A stretch of DNA of 64,000 nt from Noviherbaspirillum cavernae (GTDB lineage: Bacteria; Pseudomonadota; Gammaproteobacteria; Burkholderiales; Burkholderiaceae_D): positions 1,054,001 to 1,118,000 of the forward strand of contig NZ_QYUN01000002.1 of assembly GCF_003590875.1 (NCBI RefSeq), written 5' to 3'. The position numbers and the translations under genes were made by a program. Positions 35,605-44,524 of this stretch are shown one piece after another (positions within the stretch are counted from its first letter, which is position 1; each line of letters begins with the position of its first letter). Under the pieces are notes generated by a model. That model was not told where the DNA came from. It did no database searches and worked only from the letters and a program-made list of their open reading frames with translations.

Positions 35605-36044
35605 TGCGGGCAGAAGCGAAAAATCGAAGCGACTATAAGCATTTCCATGCAATTACCACGCGCTGGATGGACAACGATGCGTACGGACACGTCAACAACG
35701 TCGTCTACTACAGCTGGTTCGACACGGTGGTCAATCAGTTCCTGATCGCCAATGGCGCGCTCGATATCGAACGCAGTCCCGTCATCGGTTTGGTGATCGA
35801 AACGCAGTGCACCTATTTCGCGTCGGTCGCCTTCCCGGACCGCGTGACGGCGGGACTGCGCGTGACCAAACTGGGCAACTCCAGCGTGCGTTACGAAGTC
35901 GGCATTTTCCGCAACGATGAGGAAAGCGCAGCGGCGCAAGGCCACTTCATCCACGTCTATGTCGACCGCGAAACGCGCAAGCCGAGCGCAGTGCCCGACA
36001 AGATGCGTGCGCTGTTGCAAACCATCGAAATGCCAGCATCATGA
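35604..36044 (+). CDS. hotdog-fold acyl-CoA thioesterase (4HBT/YbgC-like)
   Basis: A 146-residue single hotdog domain. The active-site block TRWMDNDAYGHVNNVVYYSW contains the catalytic Asp and the HVNN of the 4-hydroxybenzoyl-CoA thioesterase family. It hydrolyses acyl-CoAs of unknown chain type. Overlaps both neighbours by one to four bases. Confidence 0.9.
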   Translation: MRAEAKNRSDYKHFHAITTRWMDNDAYGHVNNVVYYSWFDTVVNQFLIANGALDIERSPVIGLVIETQCTYFASVAFPDRVTAGLRVTKLGNSSVRYEVGIFRNDEESAAAQGHFIHVYVDRETRKPSAVPDKMRALLQTIEMPAS

Positions 36045-36736
36045 TCGATACGCCGGAACAGAGAATCGTCGATGCGGCCATCACGTCGCGCCGCTCGATA
36101 CGCGCCTTTCTGCCAAAGGAAGTCGCGCGGGAAGACATCGAAACCATCCTCGAAGTCGCCGCCCGCGCACCGTCGGGCACCAATACGCAGCCGTGGAAAG
36201 TGTACGTGCTGACCGGAGAAATCAAGCAGCGCCTATCCGACGAAGTCATGCGCGCCCATAACGATCCGGATATCAACAAGCAGCACATCGAGGAATATCA
36301 CTACTACCCGAGCGCGTGGGTGTCGCCCTACATCGACCGCCGCCGCAAGGTGGGCTGGGACCTGTATTCCCTGCTCGGACTCACGCGCGAAAACAAGCAT
36401 GGCATGCACGAGCAGCACGGACGGAATTACAGCTTCTTCGATGCGCCGGTCGGCATGATGTTTACCATCGACCGCGTGATGGAGAAAGGGTCCTGGCTCG
36501 ACTATGGCATGTTCCTGCAGAACATCATGGTCGCCGCGCGCGGACGCGGACTGGACACCTGTCCGCAGGCGGCCTTCACGCAGTATCACAAGATCATCGC
36601 CGGGATGCTGCAGCTGCCGCCGACCGAGATGGTGGTGTGCGGGATGTCGCTTGGCTACGCCGATCCGGACAGGATCGAGAACACGCTGGTGACCGAGCGC
36701 GAGCCCTTGAGCAGCTTCGTCAAGTTCATCGAATAG
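36041..36736 (+). CDS. nitroreductase family protein
   Basis: A 231-residue FMN-dependent oxidoreductase with RRSIRAFLPKEVAREDIETI, APSGTNTQPWKVYV and the late CGMSLGYADPDRIENTL, which are standard for the family. Natural substrates are uncertain. Its end overlaps the convergent LysR gene by 11 bp. Confidence 0.9.
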   Translation: MIDTPEQRIVDAAITSRRSIRAFLPKEVAREDIETILEVAARAPSGTNTQPWKVYVLTGEIKQRLSDEVMRAHNDPDINKQHIEEYHYYPSAWVSPYIDRRRKVGWDLYSLLGLTRENKHGMHEQHGRNYSFFDAPVGMMFTIDRVMEKGSWLDYGMFLQNIMVAARGRGLDTCPQAAFTQYHKIIAGMLQLPPTEMVVCGMSLGYADPDRIENTLVTEREPLSSFVKFIE

Positions 36737-37637
36737 CGGCCTTGGCCCATGGCGGTGCGGCGAAGGACTCGACGAGAAAGTCGATGAACACCCGCACCTT
36801 CGCCGACAGATGCAGCCGCTGCGGAAACACGGCATGAATGTCGGCGTCCGGCCCGCGCCAGCCGGGCAGCACTTCCACCAATTCACCCCGCTGCAGATGG
36901 TCTGCCAGGTCCCACTCCGAGCGCAGCATGATGCCGTGGCCGGCCAGCGTCCAGTTGCGTACCACTTCGCCGTTGTTCGATGACAAGCTGCCGCTCACGC
37001 GCACGGTTTCCGTGCCGGATTTGCCGGTGAATTTCCACACGCCATACGCATCATTCTCGCGAATCACGAGGCAATCGTGCTCGCGCAATTCGGCAGGATG
37101 CTTCGGCTTGCCATGCTGCTTCAGATAGGCGGGTGAGGCCACCAGGATTTGCCGGTTGGACGCGATGCGGCGCGCCACCAGTTGCGCATCGTCGAGCGTG
37201 CCGAGACGGATGCCGACATCGAAGGCTTCATCGGCGAGATTGATCGGCTTGTCGGTCAGCTGCAATTGCACGCGCACTTCGGGATACTGCCTCACGAAGC
37301 GTGAAACCGCCGGTGCGATGTGGCGATGCCCGAAGCCGAACGTCGCGTTCACCCGCAGCAAGCCGCGCGGGGCGGCGCGGCGGCTGGCAATGGTCTGTTC
37401 CAGCTGCTCGATGTCCGACAGGATGCGCGCCGCTTCGCGGTAATACAGCTCGCCTTCCTCGGTCAGGCTGATCCTGCGCGTGGTGCGATTGAGCAGGCGC
37501 ACGCCCAGCCGCGCCTCGAGTTGCGCCAGCCGCTTGGATATCGCCGGCGGCGTCAGGTTCAGCTCGCGTGCGGTCGCGGTAAGGCTGCCGCTTTTCGCCA
37601 GCCGGTGGAAAAAGGCAAGTTCCGAACTCAAATCCAT
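36726..37637 (-). CDS. LysR-family regulator, DmlR-like
   Basis: A 303-residue LysR regulator; N-terminal helix-turn-helix with LTATARELNLTPPAISKRLA and LLNRTTRRISLTEEGELYY, then an effector domain. It is divergent from the dehalogenase-dehydrogenase pair at 37732-39689 with 94 bp between, an AT-rich gap containing TTTAATTAAA. In E. coli DmlR activates the D-malate dehydrogenase gene dmlA, and a DmlA/TtuC-like gene is second in the divergent unit here, so a similar role is likely. Confidence 0.88.
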   Translation of the reverse strand: MDLSSELAFFHRLAKSGSLTATARELNLTPPAISKRLAQLEARLGVRLLNRTTRRISLTEEGELYYREAARILSDIEQLEQTIASRRAAPRGLLRVNATFGFGHRHIAPAVSRFVRQYPEVRVQLQLTDKPINLADEAFDVGIRLGTLDDAQLVARRIASNRQILVASPAYLKQHGKPKHPAELREHDCLVIRENDAYGVWKFTGKSGTETVRVSGSLSSNNGEVVRNWTLAGHGIMLRSEWDLADHLQRGELVEVLPGWRGPDADIHAVFPQRLHLSAKVRVFIDFLVESFAAPPWAKAAIR

Positions 37638-37731
37638 TGTGTCGCTCAGGTTAATAATGTAATTGATTCAGTTTAATTAAAAACAAATGAGAAGGCATTA
37701 GAATCGTCACATTGCGTCCAGAAAGGAAGCC

Positions 37732-38613
37732 ATGTTTGCCGGATTTGAAGAAGCGACCATCGAGTTGGACGGCGTGGCCATCCACTACCGCGTGCACCGG
37801 AGTGCGGGCCCGGCGTTGCTGCTCTTGCACGGTCATCCGCAGACGCATGTCATCTGGCACAAGGTCGCGAACAGGCTGGCGCGCGATTACACCGTGGTCT
37901 GCGCCGACCTGCGCGGCTATGGCGATTCCGGCAAGCCGGAAGCCGTCGCGGATCATGCCAATTATTCCAAGCGTGCGATGGCGCTCGATATGGTCAAGCT
38001 GATGTCGCACCTCGGCTTCGAGGAGTTTTTCGTGGTCGGGCACGATCGCGGCGGCCGCGTCGCCCATCGCCTGGCCGCCGATCACCCGCAGCGGGTGCGC
38101 AAGCTCGCGGTGCTGGACATTGCGCCGACGCTGACGATGTATGAACAGACGTCGATGGCGTTTGCGCAGGCTTACTATCACTGGTTTTTCCTGATCCAGC
38201 CTGCGCAGTTTCCCGAGACGCTGCTCGGCGCGGATCCGGAGTTTTATCTGCTGAACACGATAGGCGGACGTTCGTCGGGCATGGCGCCGTTCGCTCCTGA
38301 GGCAGTGGAAGAATACAAGCGTTGCATCAAGTTGCCCGGCACGATTCGCGGCATCTGCGAGGACTATCGCGCATCCGCCACGATCGATCTTGAGCATGAC
38401 CGCGCCGATATCGCCGCCGGACACAAGCTGGCAATGCCCTTGCTGGCGCTGTGGGGCGCGCATGGCGTGGTCGAAAAATGCTTCAAGCCGCTCGACGAGT
38501 GGCGCAAAGTCGCAAGCGATGTGCGCGGCTGCGCGTTGCCGTCGGGCCATTACATTCCGGAAGAAGTGCCGGAACTGCTGCTGAATGAATTGACTGGATT
38601 TCTGGAGGAATGA
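37732..38613 (+). CDS. dehH1: haloacetate (fluoroacetate-type) dehalogenase
   Basis: A 293-residue alpha/beta hydrolase with an Asp nucleophile. Visible catalytic set: Asp105 (GHDRGGRV), Arg106/Arg109, acid Asp129, halide-binding His150-Trp151 (YYHWFF) and Tyr212, and base His273 (SGHYIPEE). This full set is the one described for fluoroacetate dehalogenases, which cleave C-F bonds to give glycolate. LysR divergent upstream, dehydrogenase overlapping downstream (ATGA). Defluorination activity is predicted, not shown. Confidence 0.85.
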   Translation: MFAGFEEATIELDGVAIHYRVHRSAGPALLLLHGHPQTHVIWHKVANRLARDYTVVCADLRGYGDSGKPEAVADHANYSKRAMALDMVKLMSHLGFEEFFVVGHDRGGRVAHRLAADHPQRVRKLAVLDIAPTLTMYEQTSMAFAQAYYHWFFLIQPAQFPETLLGADPEFYLLNTIGGRSSGMAPFAPEAVEEYKRCIKLPGTIRGICEDYRASATIDLEHDRADIAAGHKLAMPLLALWGAHGVVEKCFKPLDEWRKVASDVRGCALPSGHYIPEEVPELLLNELTGFLEE

Positions 38614-39689
38614 AAATGACGACACATCGGATCGCGGTGATTGCCGGCGACGGCATCGGCAAGGAAGTGGTGCCGGAAGGCTTGCGCGTGCTGGATGCCG
38701 CCGCGCGCAAGTTCGGCATCGATTTCAAATGGGACCATTTCGATTTTGCGTCGTGCGACTACTACGCGAAGCACGGACAGATGATGCCGGATGACTGGAA
38801 GGATCGCATCGGCGGCCATGACGCGATCTTCTTCGGTGCGGTGGGCTGGCCCGACATCGTGCCCGACCACATTTCGCTGTGGGGTTCGCTGCTCAAGTTT
38901 CGGCGTGAATTCGACCAGTACGTGAACCTGCGTCCGTGCCGGCTGATGCCGGGCATTCCATCGCCTCTGGCCGACCGCAAGCCGGGCGACATCGACTTCT
39001 ACGTCGTGCGCGAAAACACCGAGGGTGAGTATTCCTCGGTCGGCGGCAAGATGTACGAGGGCACGGAGCGCGAAGTCGTGTTCCAGGAAAGCGTGTTCTC
39101 ACGCAAGGGCGTGGATCGCATCCTGAAGTTCGCGTTCGAGCTGGCGCAGCATCGTCCGAAGAAGCATCTGACCTCCGCCACCAAATCCAACGGCATCTCG
39201 ATCACGATGCCCTACTGGGACGAGCGCGTGACCGAGATGGCGAAATCGTACCCCGATGTGAAATGGGACAAATTCCACATCGATATCCTGACCGCGCATT
39301 TCGTCAAGAATCCGGATTGGTTCGACGTCGTGGTCGCCTCCAATCTGTTCGGCGACATCCTGTCCGACCTCGGTCCTGCCTGCACCGGCACGATCGCAAT
39401 TGCACCGTCGGCCAACATCAATCCGGAACGCACGTTCCCGTCATTGTTCGAACCGGTGCACGGCTCGGCGCCGGACATCGCCGGCAAGGGCATCGCCAAT
39501 CCGATCGGCCAGATCTGGTGCGGCGCCATGATGCTGGAGCATCTCGGACATGCGGAGGCGGGCGCTGCGGTATTGCGGGCGATTGAAAAGGTGCTCGAAG
39601 CCGGCCCGAAAAACGCCCCGTTTACCCGGGACATTGGAGGCACGGCAAATACCATCGATCTGGGCAAGGCCATTGCCGAAGCATTGTAA
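38610..39689 (+). CDS. tartrate dehydrogenase / D-malate dehydrogenase (decarboxylating)
   Basis: A 359-residue member of the isopropylmalate/isocitrate dehydrogenase superfamily. NAD-dependent TtuC/DmlA features: AVIAGDGIGKEVVPEGLRVL, LWGSLLKFRREFDQYVNLRP, YVVRENTEGEYSSVGGKM and EPVHGSAPDIAGKGIANPIG. It would oxidise tartrate or D-malate, producing oxaloglycolate or pyruvate plus CO2. Start 38610 overlaps the dehalogenase stop; ATG 38616 is an alternative. Confidence 0.92.
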   Translation: MKMTTHRIAVIAGDGIGKEVVPEGLRVLDAAARKFGIDFKWDHFDFASCDYYAKHGQMMPDDWKDRIGGHDAIFFGAVGWPDIVPDHISLWGSLLKFRREFDQYVNLRPCRLMPGIPSPLADRKPGDIDFYVVRENTEGEYSSVGGKMYEGTEREVVFQESVFSRKGVDRILKFAFELAQHRPKKHLTSATKSNGISITMPYWDERVTEMAKSYPDVKWDKFHIDILTAHFVKNPDWFDVVVASNLFGDILSDLGPACTGTIAIAPSANINPERTFPSLFEPVHGSAPDIAGKGIANPIGQIWCGAMMLEHLGHAEAGAAVLRAIEKVLEAGPKNAPFTRDIGGTANTIDLGKAIAEAL

Positions 39690-39890
39690 AAATTTCCATG
39701 AATTAACTGATCTCATCCATTTCGCCTTCCGGTCATTTCGAAAGGCGAAATGGGGTTTGTGTATTGTCAATTAGCATTAAGAAAACCGTTTAATTCCACG
39801 CGCTAACTCCTTAATTTGCTTGCTGAAACTCACTATTTTGCTAGACTGCAAGATATAATGTTGCACCAGCGAATCAGGGAGGAAGTGCAG

Positions 39891-41027
39891 ATGAGGAAGT
39901 CCGCGCTTGGATTAGTGTTGTCGTTATGTTCAGTGTTGGCGGCTCCGGCAATGTCGGCGCAAGATTCGGCTAGGGCTGCGCCATCTGCAAAAAAACAGGT
40001 GGCTCAGAACAAATCGGCAGCCAAGCGCAAGGGTGGCGTCAAGGCGCGTTCCGTCAAAACCGCCACCGTTCGCAGTGGCGATGACACATCCCTCGATCCC
40101 AAGGAAAGGCTTGTCCGGAAAGTCATCGTTTCGCACGGCAAGCGCAAGGTCGTCTATCAGCGCGTCGCTTACCGTCCGGCGATCCCTGTTGTGCCGCCAG
40201 TGATGAGTGCGGGCGATCTGGCAGGACTTAACGCAACGCGCGATCCGCTCGCGCTGGCGTCCAACGTTGCACTGGTGGTCGATCAAAGCACCTCCCAGGT
40301 GTTGTTCGAAAAAAATTCCAATATCGCATTGCCGATTGCATCGCTGACGAAGCTGATGACTGCACTGGTTGTGGTGGAAGCGCGCCAGAACATGGACGAG
40401 TTGCTCGAGGTAACGGCAGATGATATCGATCGCGAAAAGAACAGCGGTTCGCGTCTGCGCGTCGGCGCGCAATTGACGCGTGCGAACATGCTGCATATCG
40501 CCCTGATGAGTTCCGAAAATCGTGCGGCATCGGCGCTGGGTCGACACTATCCCGGCGGTTTCCCGGTATTTGTCGCGGCAATGAATGCAAAGGCGAGGGC
40601 GCTCGGCATGACCGACACGCACTATGTCGATGCGACCGGACTTTCCAGCCAGAATGTGGCAAGCGCGCGTGACCTTGCAAAACTGGTCGCTGCGGCATAT
40701 CAGCACCCGCTCATCCGCGAGTATTCGACCGATCCGAAATACATGGTCGATGCAGGCGGACATCTGCTGCAGTATTTCAACTCCAACCGCTTGGTGACGA
40801 ATACAGACTGGGAAATCGGCTTGCAAAAGACCGGCTATATTTCCGAAGCGGGACGCTGCCTTGTCATGCAGGCAAGAATAGAAGGCCGCCCGGTTGTCAT
40901 GGTGTTTCTGGATTCCAAGGGCAAGCAGTCGCGTCTTGCCGACGCAAGCCGCATTCGCAAATGGCTGGAAAGCAGCAGCAACAAACCTCAATTCCTGCAA
41001 GTCAACGCCAACGCGCAGCAGAGCTGA
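39891..41027 (+). CDS. pbpG: D-alanyl-D-alanine endopeptidase, PBP7/PbpG-like
   Basis: A 378-residue periplasmic penicillin-binding hydrolase. Signal peptide (cleaved near PAMSA), then a basic Lys/Arg/Ala-rich linker up to about residue 120, then the catalytic domain with Ser151-x-x-Lys154 (SLTK), Ser208-Glu-Asn210 and Lys313-Thr-Gly. It should cut D-Ala-mDAP crosslinks in peptidoglycan. The linker of about 95 residues is longer than in E. coli PbpG. GGGAGGAAG upstream supports ATG 39891. Confidence 0.9.
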   Translation: MRKSALGLVLSLCSVLAAPAMSAQDSARAAPSAKKQVAQNKSAAKRKGGVKARSVKTATVRSGDDTSLDPKERLVRKVIVSHGKRKVVYQRVAYRPAIPVVPPVMSAGDLAGLNATRDPLALASNVALVVDQSTSQVLFEKNSNIALPIASLTKLMTALVVVEARQNMDELLEVTADDIDREKNSGSRLRVGAQLTRANMLHIALMSSENRAASALGRHYPGGFPVFVAAMNAKARALGMTDTHYVDATGLSSQNVASARDLAKLVAAAYQHPLIREYSTDPKYMVDAGGHLLQYFNSNRLVTNTDWEIGLQKTGYISEAGRCLVMQARIEGRPVVMVFLDSKGKQSRLADASRIRKWLESSSNKPQFLQVNANAQQS

Positions 41028-41065
41028 CAAGAGATGATAGAGGTACAGACAATCTGGTTTTCTTG

Positions 41066-41092
41066 ACGGGCCGCAAATCGCGGCCCGTTTTC
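41066..41092 (+). terminator. rho-independent terminator after pbpG
   Basis: A nine-base stem ACGGGCCGC/GCGGCCCGT with a five-base loop and TTTT, 39 bp past the pbpG stop. Confidence 0.8.
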
Positions 41093-41385
41093 ATTTCGGT
41101 CGCCGCATCATCGAAGTTGCACAGAAAGAATCAAACCCTGAACGCAGCATGATGCTCAACATCATGTTGATATGAGGAATGGGCGCGCCTTTGCCAGCGT
41201 TACAATTTTTCTGTTCATTTCCGGTTGTTCTGCATTGAGGTTTGGAACAGAATGGAAACGATACCATTTCGAAAACAACTCGCAGTTACAAACAAGCTCG
41301 GCGCGTGCGGTCATGCCTTGAGCGTCGTGCCATTGTTTTTTAACGTGCATTTCGTGCAGCATAACTTCTTGCAGCGTCGGTCCAA
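41093..41385. other. intergenic region before the sensor kinase gene
   Basis: About 290 bp after the pbpG terminator (358 bp from the pbpG stop). A 13-base palindrome CAACATCATGTTG lies at 41157-41169. No other gene or RNA was recognised. Confidence 0.45.
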
Positions 41386-42723
41386 TTGCATATTCCTGAA
41401 ATCCTTCTCGTCAGCGATGATTCCGTCCGCCCACTGGCTTTGAGCAGTCTGTTGAGCGAAACAAATCATGCAATCAATACGGCCGGGTACGCGATTGCGT
41501 TTGCCCGCTCGGCCTCGGAGGCGCTGCGCCGGATAGCCGAGCGCGATTTCGCGCTGGTCTTGCTGGATGCCGGGATGGCGGCTGTGGATGTGTGCGAGAC
41601 GGCGCGCACCATCCACTCGCATCCGCGTTCCGCCATGGTCCCCATCATTTTTGTCACCGCGGAACAGGCAAGCGAAGACGACAGGTTGCGGGCCTATCAG
41701 GCAGGTGCGGTCGATTTCATTTCTGCCCCGATCGTTGCCGCGATATTGCAAGCCAAGCTTGCGGTCTTTGCCGGGCTTGCAAAGCAGAAGCTGGAGATGC
41801 AATCGCGCGCCGAGCACTTTGTGCGATTGAATGGCGAACTGCAGCAACAGCGCAAGCGCAATCTCGAACAGCTCAACGAACACAAGCTGGTTGAAGACGC
41901 GTTGCGCCAGTCGCGCGAGGAGTTGCGCCAGCTCGCCAGTTATCAGGACCGCGTCAAGGAAGACGAGCGCAAGCGTATCGCGCGCGAAATTCACGATGAT
42001 CTGGGGCAGAATCTGCTGGCGCTGCGCATCGATGTGTCGATGCTGTACGCGCGCACCGGCAACACCCATCCCAAGCTGAACAGGAAAGTCCATGCGGTGC
42101 TCGATCAGATCGACGTCACCATGAAGGCCATGCGTTCGATCATCAACAACCTGCGTCCGACCGTGCTGGATCTCGGACTGAATGCGGCGATCGAATGGCA
42201 GGTAAAGGACTTTCAGCGGCGCAGCGGCATCGAATGTCATTTGCACATGCAGGGCAGGGAGCTTGTGCTTGACGACAGCCGCGCGACGGCACTGTTTCGC
42301 ATCCTGCAGGAGTCATTGAACAATGTGCTGCGCCATGCGCAGGCGACGCGTGCGGATATCAAGTTGCAGCAGAATGGCGACACCTTGTTCATGCAAGTGG
42401 CAGACAACGGTATCGGAATATTTCCGGGCTGCCGGAGAAATGCGAACTCGTTTGGCCTGGTTGGCATCAGAGAGCGTACCGGCGCACTGGGCGGCCGTCT
42501 TGTCATCGATAGCGGACAGCACAAGGGCACCACATTGATTGTCTCGATCCCTGTCGAAAGCGAGGGCGCGGATGGTTCGGACGAGGGGGAAACGCGGACC
42601 GATGTGGTCGCCGAACTGTCGATGCTGCGCGGGAGTGACGGTGTCTTGGCGTTGCCGGTCAGCGCTTCGGTCGAGAACCTGGATGCGGCAGGGCCGCGTG
42701 GCAAGGTCGGTGGAATTGCCTAG
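41386..42723 (+). CDS. orphan sensor histidine kinase with N-terminal receiver domain
   Basis: A 445-residue cytoplasmic protein without membrane segments. Residues 1-125 are a receiver domain (EILLVSDDS, phospho-acceptor Asp61 in LVLLDAG, VTA), but the conserved Lys before Pro is replaced (FISAPI). A coiled-coil linker (140-190) leads to a HisKA_3 domain with His203 in ARREIHDDLGQ-like ARE IHDDLGQNLLALRID, then HATPase_c (LQESLNNVLRHAQA, VADNGIGI). It is NarX/DegS-class. No response-regulator gene adjoins it. The TTG start is uncertain but must lie here, since strand beta-1 begins at residue 5. Confidence 0.85.
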   Translation: MHIPEILLVSDDSVRPLALSSLLSETNHAINTAGYAIAFARSASEALRRIAERDFALVLLDAGMAAVDVCETARTIHSHPRSAMVPIIFVTAEQASEDDRLRAYQAGAVDFISAPIVAAILQAKLAVFAGLAKQKLEMQSRAEHFVRLNGELQQQRKRNLEQLNEHKLVEDALRQSREELRQLASYQDRVKEDERKRIAREIHDDLGQNLLALRIDVSMLYARTGNTHPKLNRKVHAVLDQIDVTMKAMRSIINNLRPTVLDLGLNAAIEWQVKDFQRRSGIECHLHMQGRELVLDDSRATALFRILQESLNNVLRHAQATRADIKLQQNGDTLFMQVADNGIGIFPGCRRNANSFGLVGIRERTGALGGRLVIDSGQHKGTTLIVSIPVESEGADGSDEGETRTDVVAELSMLRGSDGVLALPVSASVENLDAAGPRGKVGGIA

Positions 42724-42795
42724 ACGGATCATTCAATGCAGGCAGTCGCACCGCGCCGCCTGCATCTCGCGTCCGCCGGACCGAAAAGGGAAATG

Positions 42796-43587
42796 CTATG
42801 CGGCGGCGCCTTGCGGCACATGTCCCAGCACTGCGGAAATCTGGGTGGCGGTGCTCACGAGATCTTCCACCCATTCCTCCTGCAAGCGATCGGCCGGGGC
42901 GGAAATCGACAAGCCGGCGATCAGTTTGCCGGAGTCGTCATGGATGCCGGCGGCCATGCAGCGCACGCCCAATTCCAGTTCTTCATTGTCGCGCGCATAG
43001 CCGCGCGCGCGTACCAGGCTCAATTCGCGTTCCAGCTTGGCAAGCTCCGTAATGGAATTCTTGTTGTGGCCGGCAAGGCCGGTGCGCGTCGCATAGGCGC
43101 GCACGGATTTGGGATCATCCACGGAGAGGAAGAGCTTGCCCGTGGACGTCAGATGCAAAGGCGCACGTCCGCCGATCGCGCGCACCACCTGCATGCCGGA
43201 ACGTTCGGAGAACGAGCGATCGATATAAACGATCTCGTCGCCTTGGCGGACGGACAGATTGACGGTCTGATGCGTCTTGCGGTGCAGGGCGCGCATGAAA
43301 TCCAGTGCAGCTTCGCGTACATTCAGACGGCTTTTCACGATATTGCCCAGTTCCAGCAGGCGCATGCCGAGACGGTAGGAACCTGCCTCGGCACGGTCCA
43401 CGAATCGCTTGACCACCAGATCGTTGAGGATGCGGTGCGCAGTCGATGGATGCAGTCCGGTGACGGTCGACAGTTCTTTCAGGCTGACTGGATCGGGATA
43501 GTGGGCCAAGGCGTCCAGCAGCGAGATCATGCGCTCGATCACCTGGATCGAAATCTGTTCGTTCTCGGAAGGTTGTGCAGGCTTCAT
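42796..43587 (-). CDS. IclR-family transcriptional regulator
   Basis: A 263-residue IclR regulator: N-terminal winged helix (QVIERMISLLDALAHYPDPV, ELSTVTGLHPSTAHRILNDL) and C-terminal ligand-binding domain (GGRAPLHLTSTGKLFLS, GYARDNEELELGVRCMAAGI). It is divergent from lutA with 205 bp between starts, so it probably controls lutAB. Lactate operons elsewhere often use GntR or LysR regulators, so an IclR here is a variation. Confidence 0.9.
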   Translation of the reverse strand: MKPAQPSENEQISIQVIERMISLLDALAHYPDPVSLKELSTVTGLHPSTAHRILNDLVVKRFVDRAEAGSYRLGMRLLELGNIVKSRLNVREAALDFMRALHRKTHQTVNLSVRQGDEIVYIDRSFSERSGMQVVRAIGGRAPLHLTSTGKLFLSVDDPKSVRAYATRTGLAGHNKNSITELAKLERELSLVRARGYARDNEELELGVRCMAAGIHDDSGKLIAGLSISAPADRLQEEWVEDLVSTATQISAVLGHVPQGAAA

Positions 43588-43792
43588 AAGGAAATTGGTG
43601 CGTTGCAATATCGACGTTATACCACATTGTGAAAAATAGTACGAAAAAAATTGCGCCGCCAGTCCAAATTATTTCATCGGGAAATCTCAAGTCTTTTCGC
43701 CGGGGCAGCACCATAATGACGGCATCATCATGGCGCAGCGGGCTCCCGTGCGCGCCATGTGCCCGTGTGGAATCGACAGGAGAGGAATGGAC

Positions 43793-44524
43793 ATGCACGT
43801 CGGATTATTTGTTACCTGTCTGGTGGACATGATGCGGCCCGAAATCGGCTTTTCGGCGCTCAAGCTGCTGGAAGCCGCCGGCTGCGAAGTGGTCGTGCCC
43901 GACATGCAGACCTGCTGCGGCCAGCCTGCCTACAGTTCCGGCGACCGCAAGGCGGCGCGCGATCTGGCGGAGAAGTTCGTCAATGAATTCGAACACTTCG
44001 ACTATGTGGTGATTCCCTCCGGCTCGTGCGGCGGCAATGTGAAGGTGCATTACGCTGATCTGTTTTCCGACGATCCTGCTCTCGCGGCGCGCATGGCGCG
44101 TCTGGCGCCGCGCGTGTACGAGCTGACCGATTTTCTATACTCTGTGGCAAAGATCGAGCAACTGCCTTGCGGCAAGAATGGCTTCAAGGGTGCGGTTACC
44201 TATCACGATTCCTGCTGCGGCCTGCGCGAACTCGGTGTACAGGCGCAGCCGCGAGCCTTGCTCGACAAAGCGGGAGTGCAGGTAACGGAAATGCACGACA
44301 GCCGCGCCTGTTGCGGCTTCGGCGGAACCTTTTCCATCAAGTACGGTGATATATCGAGTGCGATCGTCGACGAGAAATGCGCGAACATCCATGACTCCGG
44401 CGCGGATGCCGTGGTGCTGGGCGACCTCGGTTGCATGCTGAACATAGAAGGGCGCTTGCGCCGTACGGGCGATGACAAGACACGCGTGCTACACGTGGCG
44501 CAGGTACTGGCAGGAGACGCGTGA
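43793..44524 (+). CDS. lutA: lactate utilization iron-sulfur protein LutA
   Basis: A 243-residue protein with two CCG (DUF3390-like) cysteine-rich domains that bind iron-sulfur or sulfur intermediates: TCCGQPAYSSGD with SGSCGGNVKVHY, and YHDSCCGLRELGV with SRACCGFGGTF. With LutB and LutC it oxidises L-lactate to pyruvate. ATG 43793 is chosen over 43787 for its spacing from GGAGAG. It overlaps lutB by one base. Confidence 0.92.
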   Translation: MHVGLFVTCLVDMMRPEIGFSALKLLEAAGCEVVVPDMQTCCGQPAYSSGDRKAARDLAEKFVNEFEHFDYVVIPSGSCGGNVKVHYADLFSDDPALAARMARLAPRVYELTDFLYSVAKIEQLPCGKNGFKGAVTYHDSCCGLRELGVQAQPRALLDKAGVQVTEMHDSRACCGFGGTFSIKYGDISSAIVDEKCANIHDSGADAVVLGDLGCMLNIEGRLRRTGDDKTRVLHVAQVLAGDA

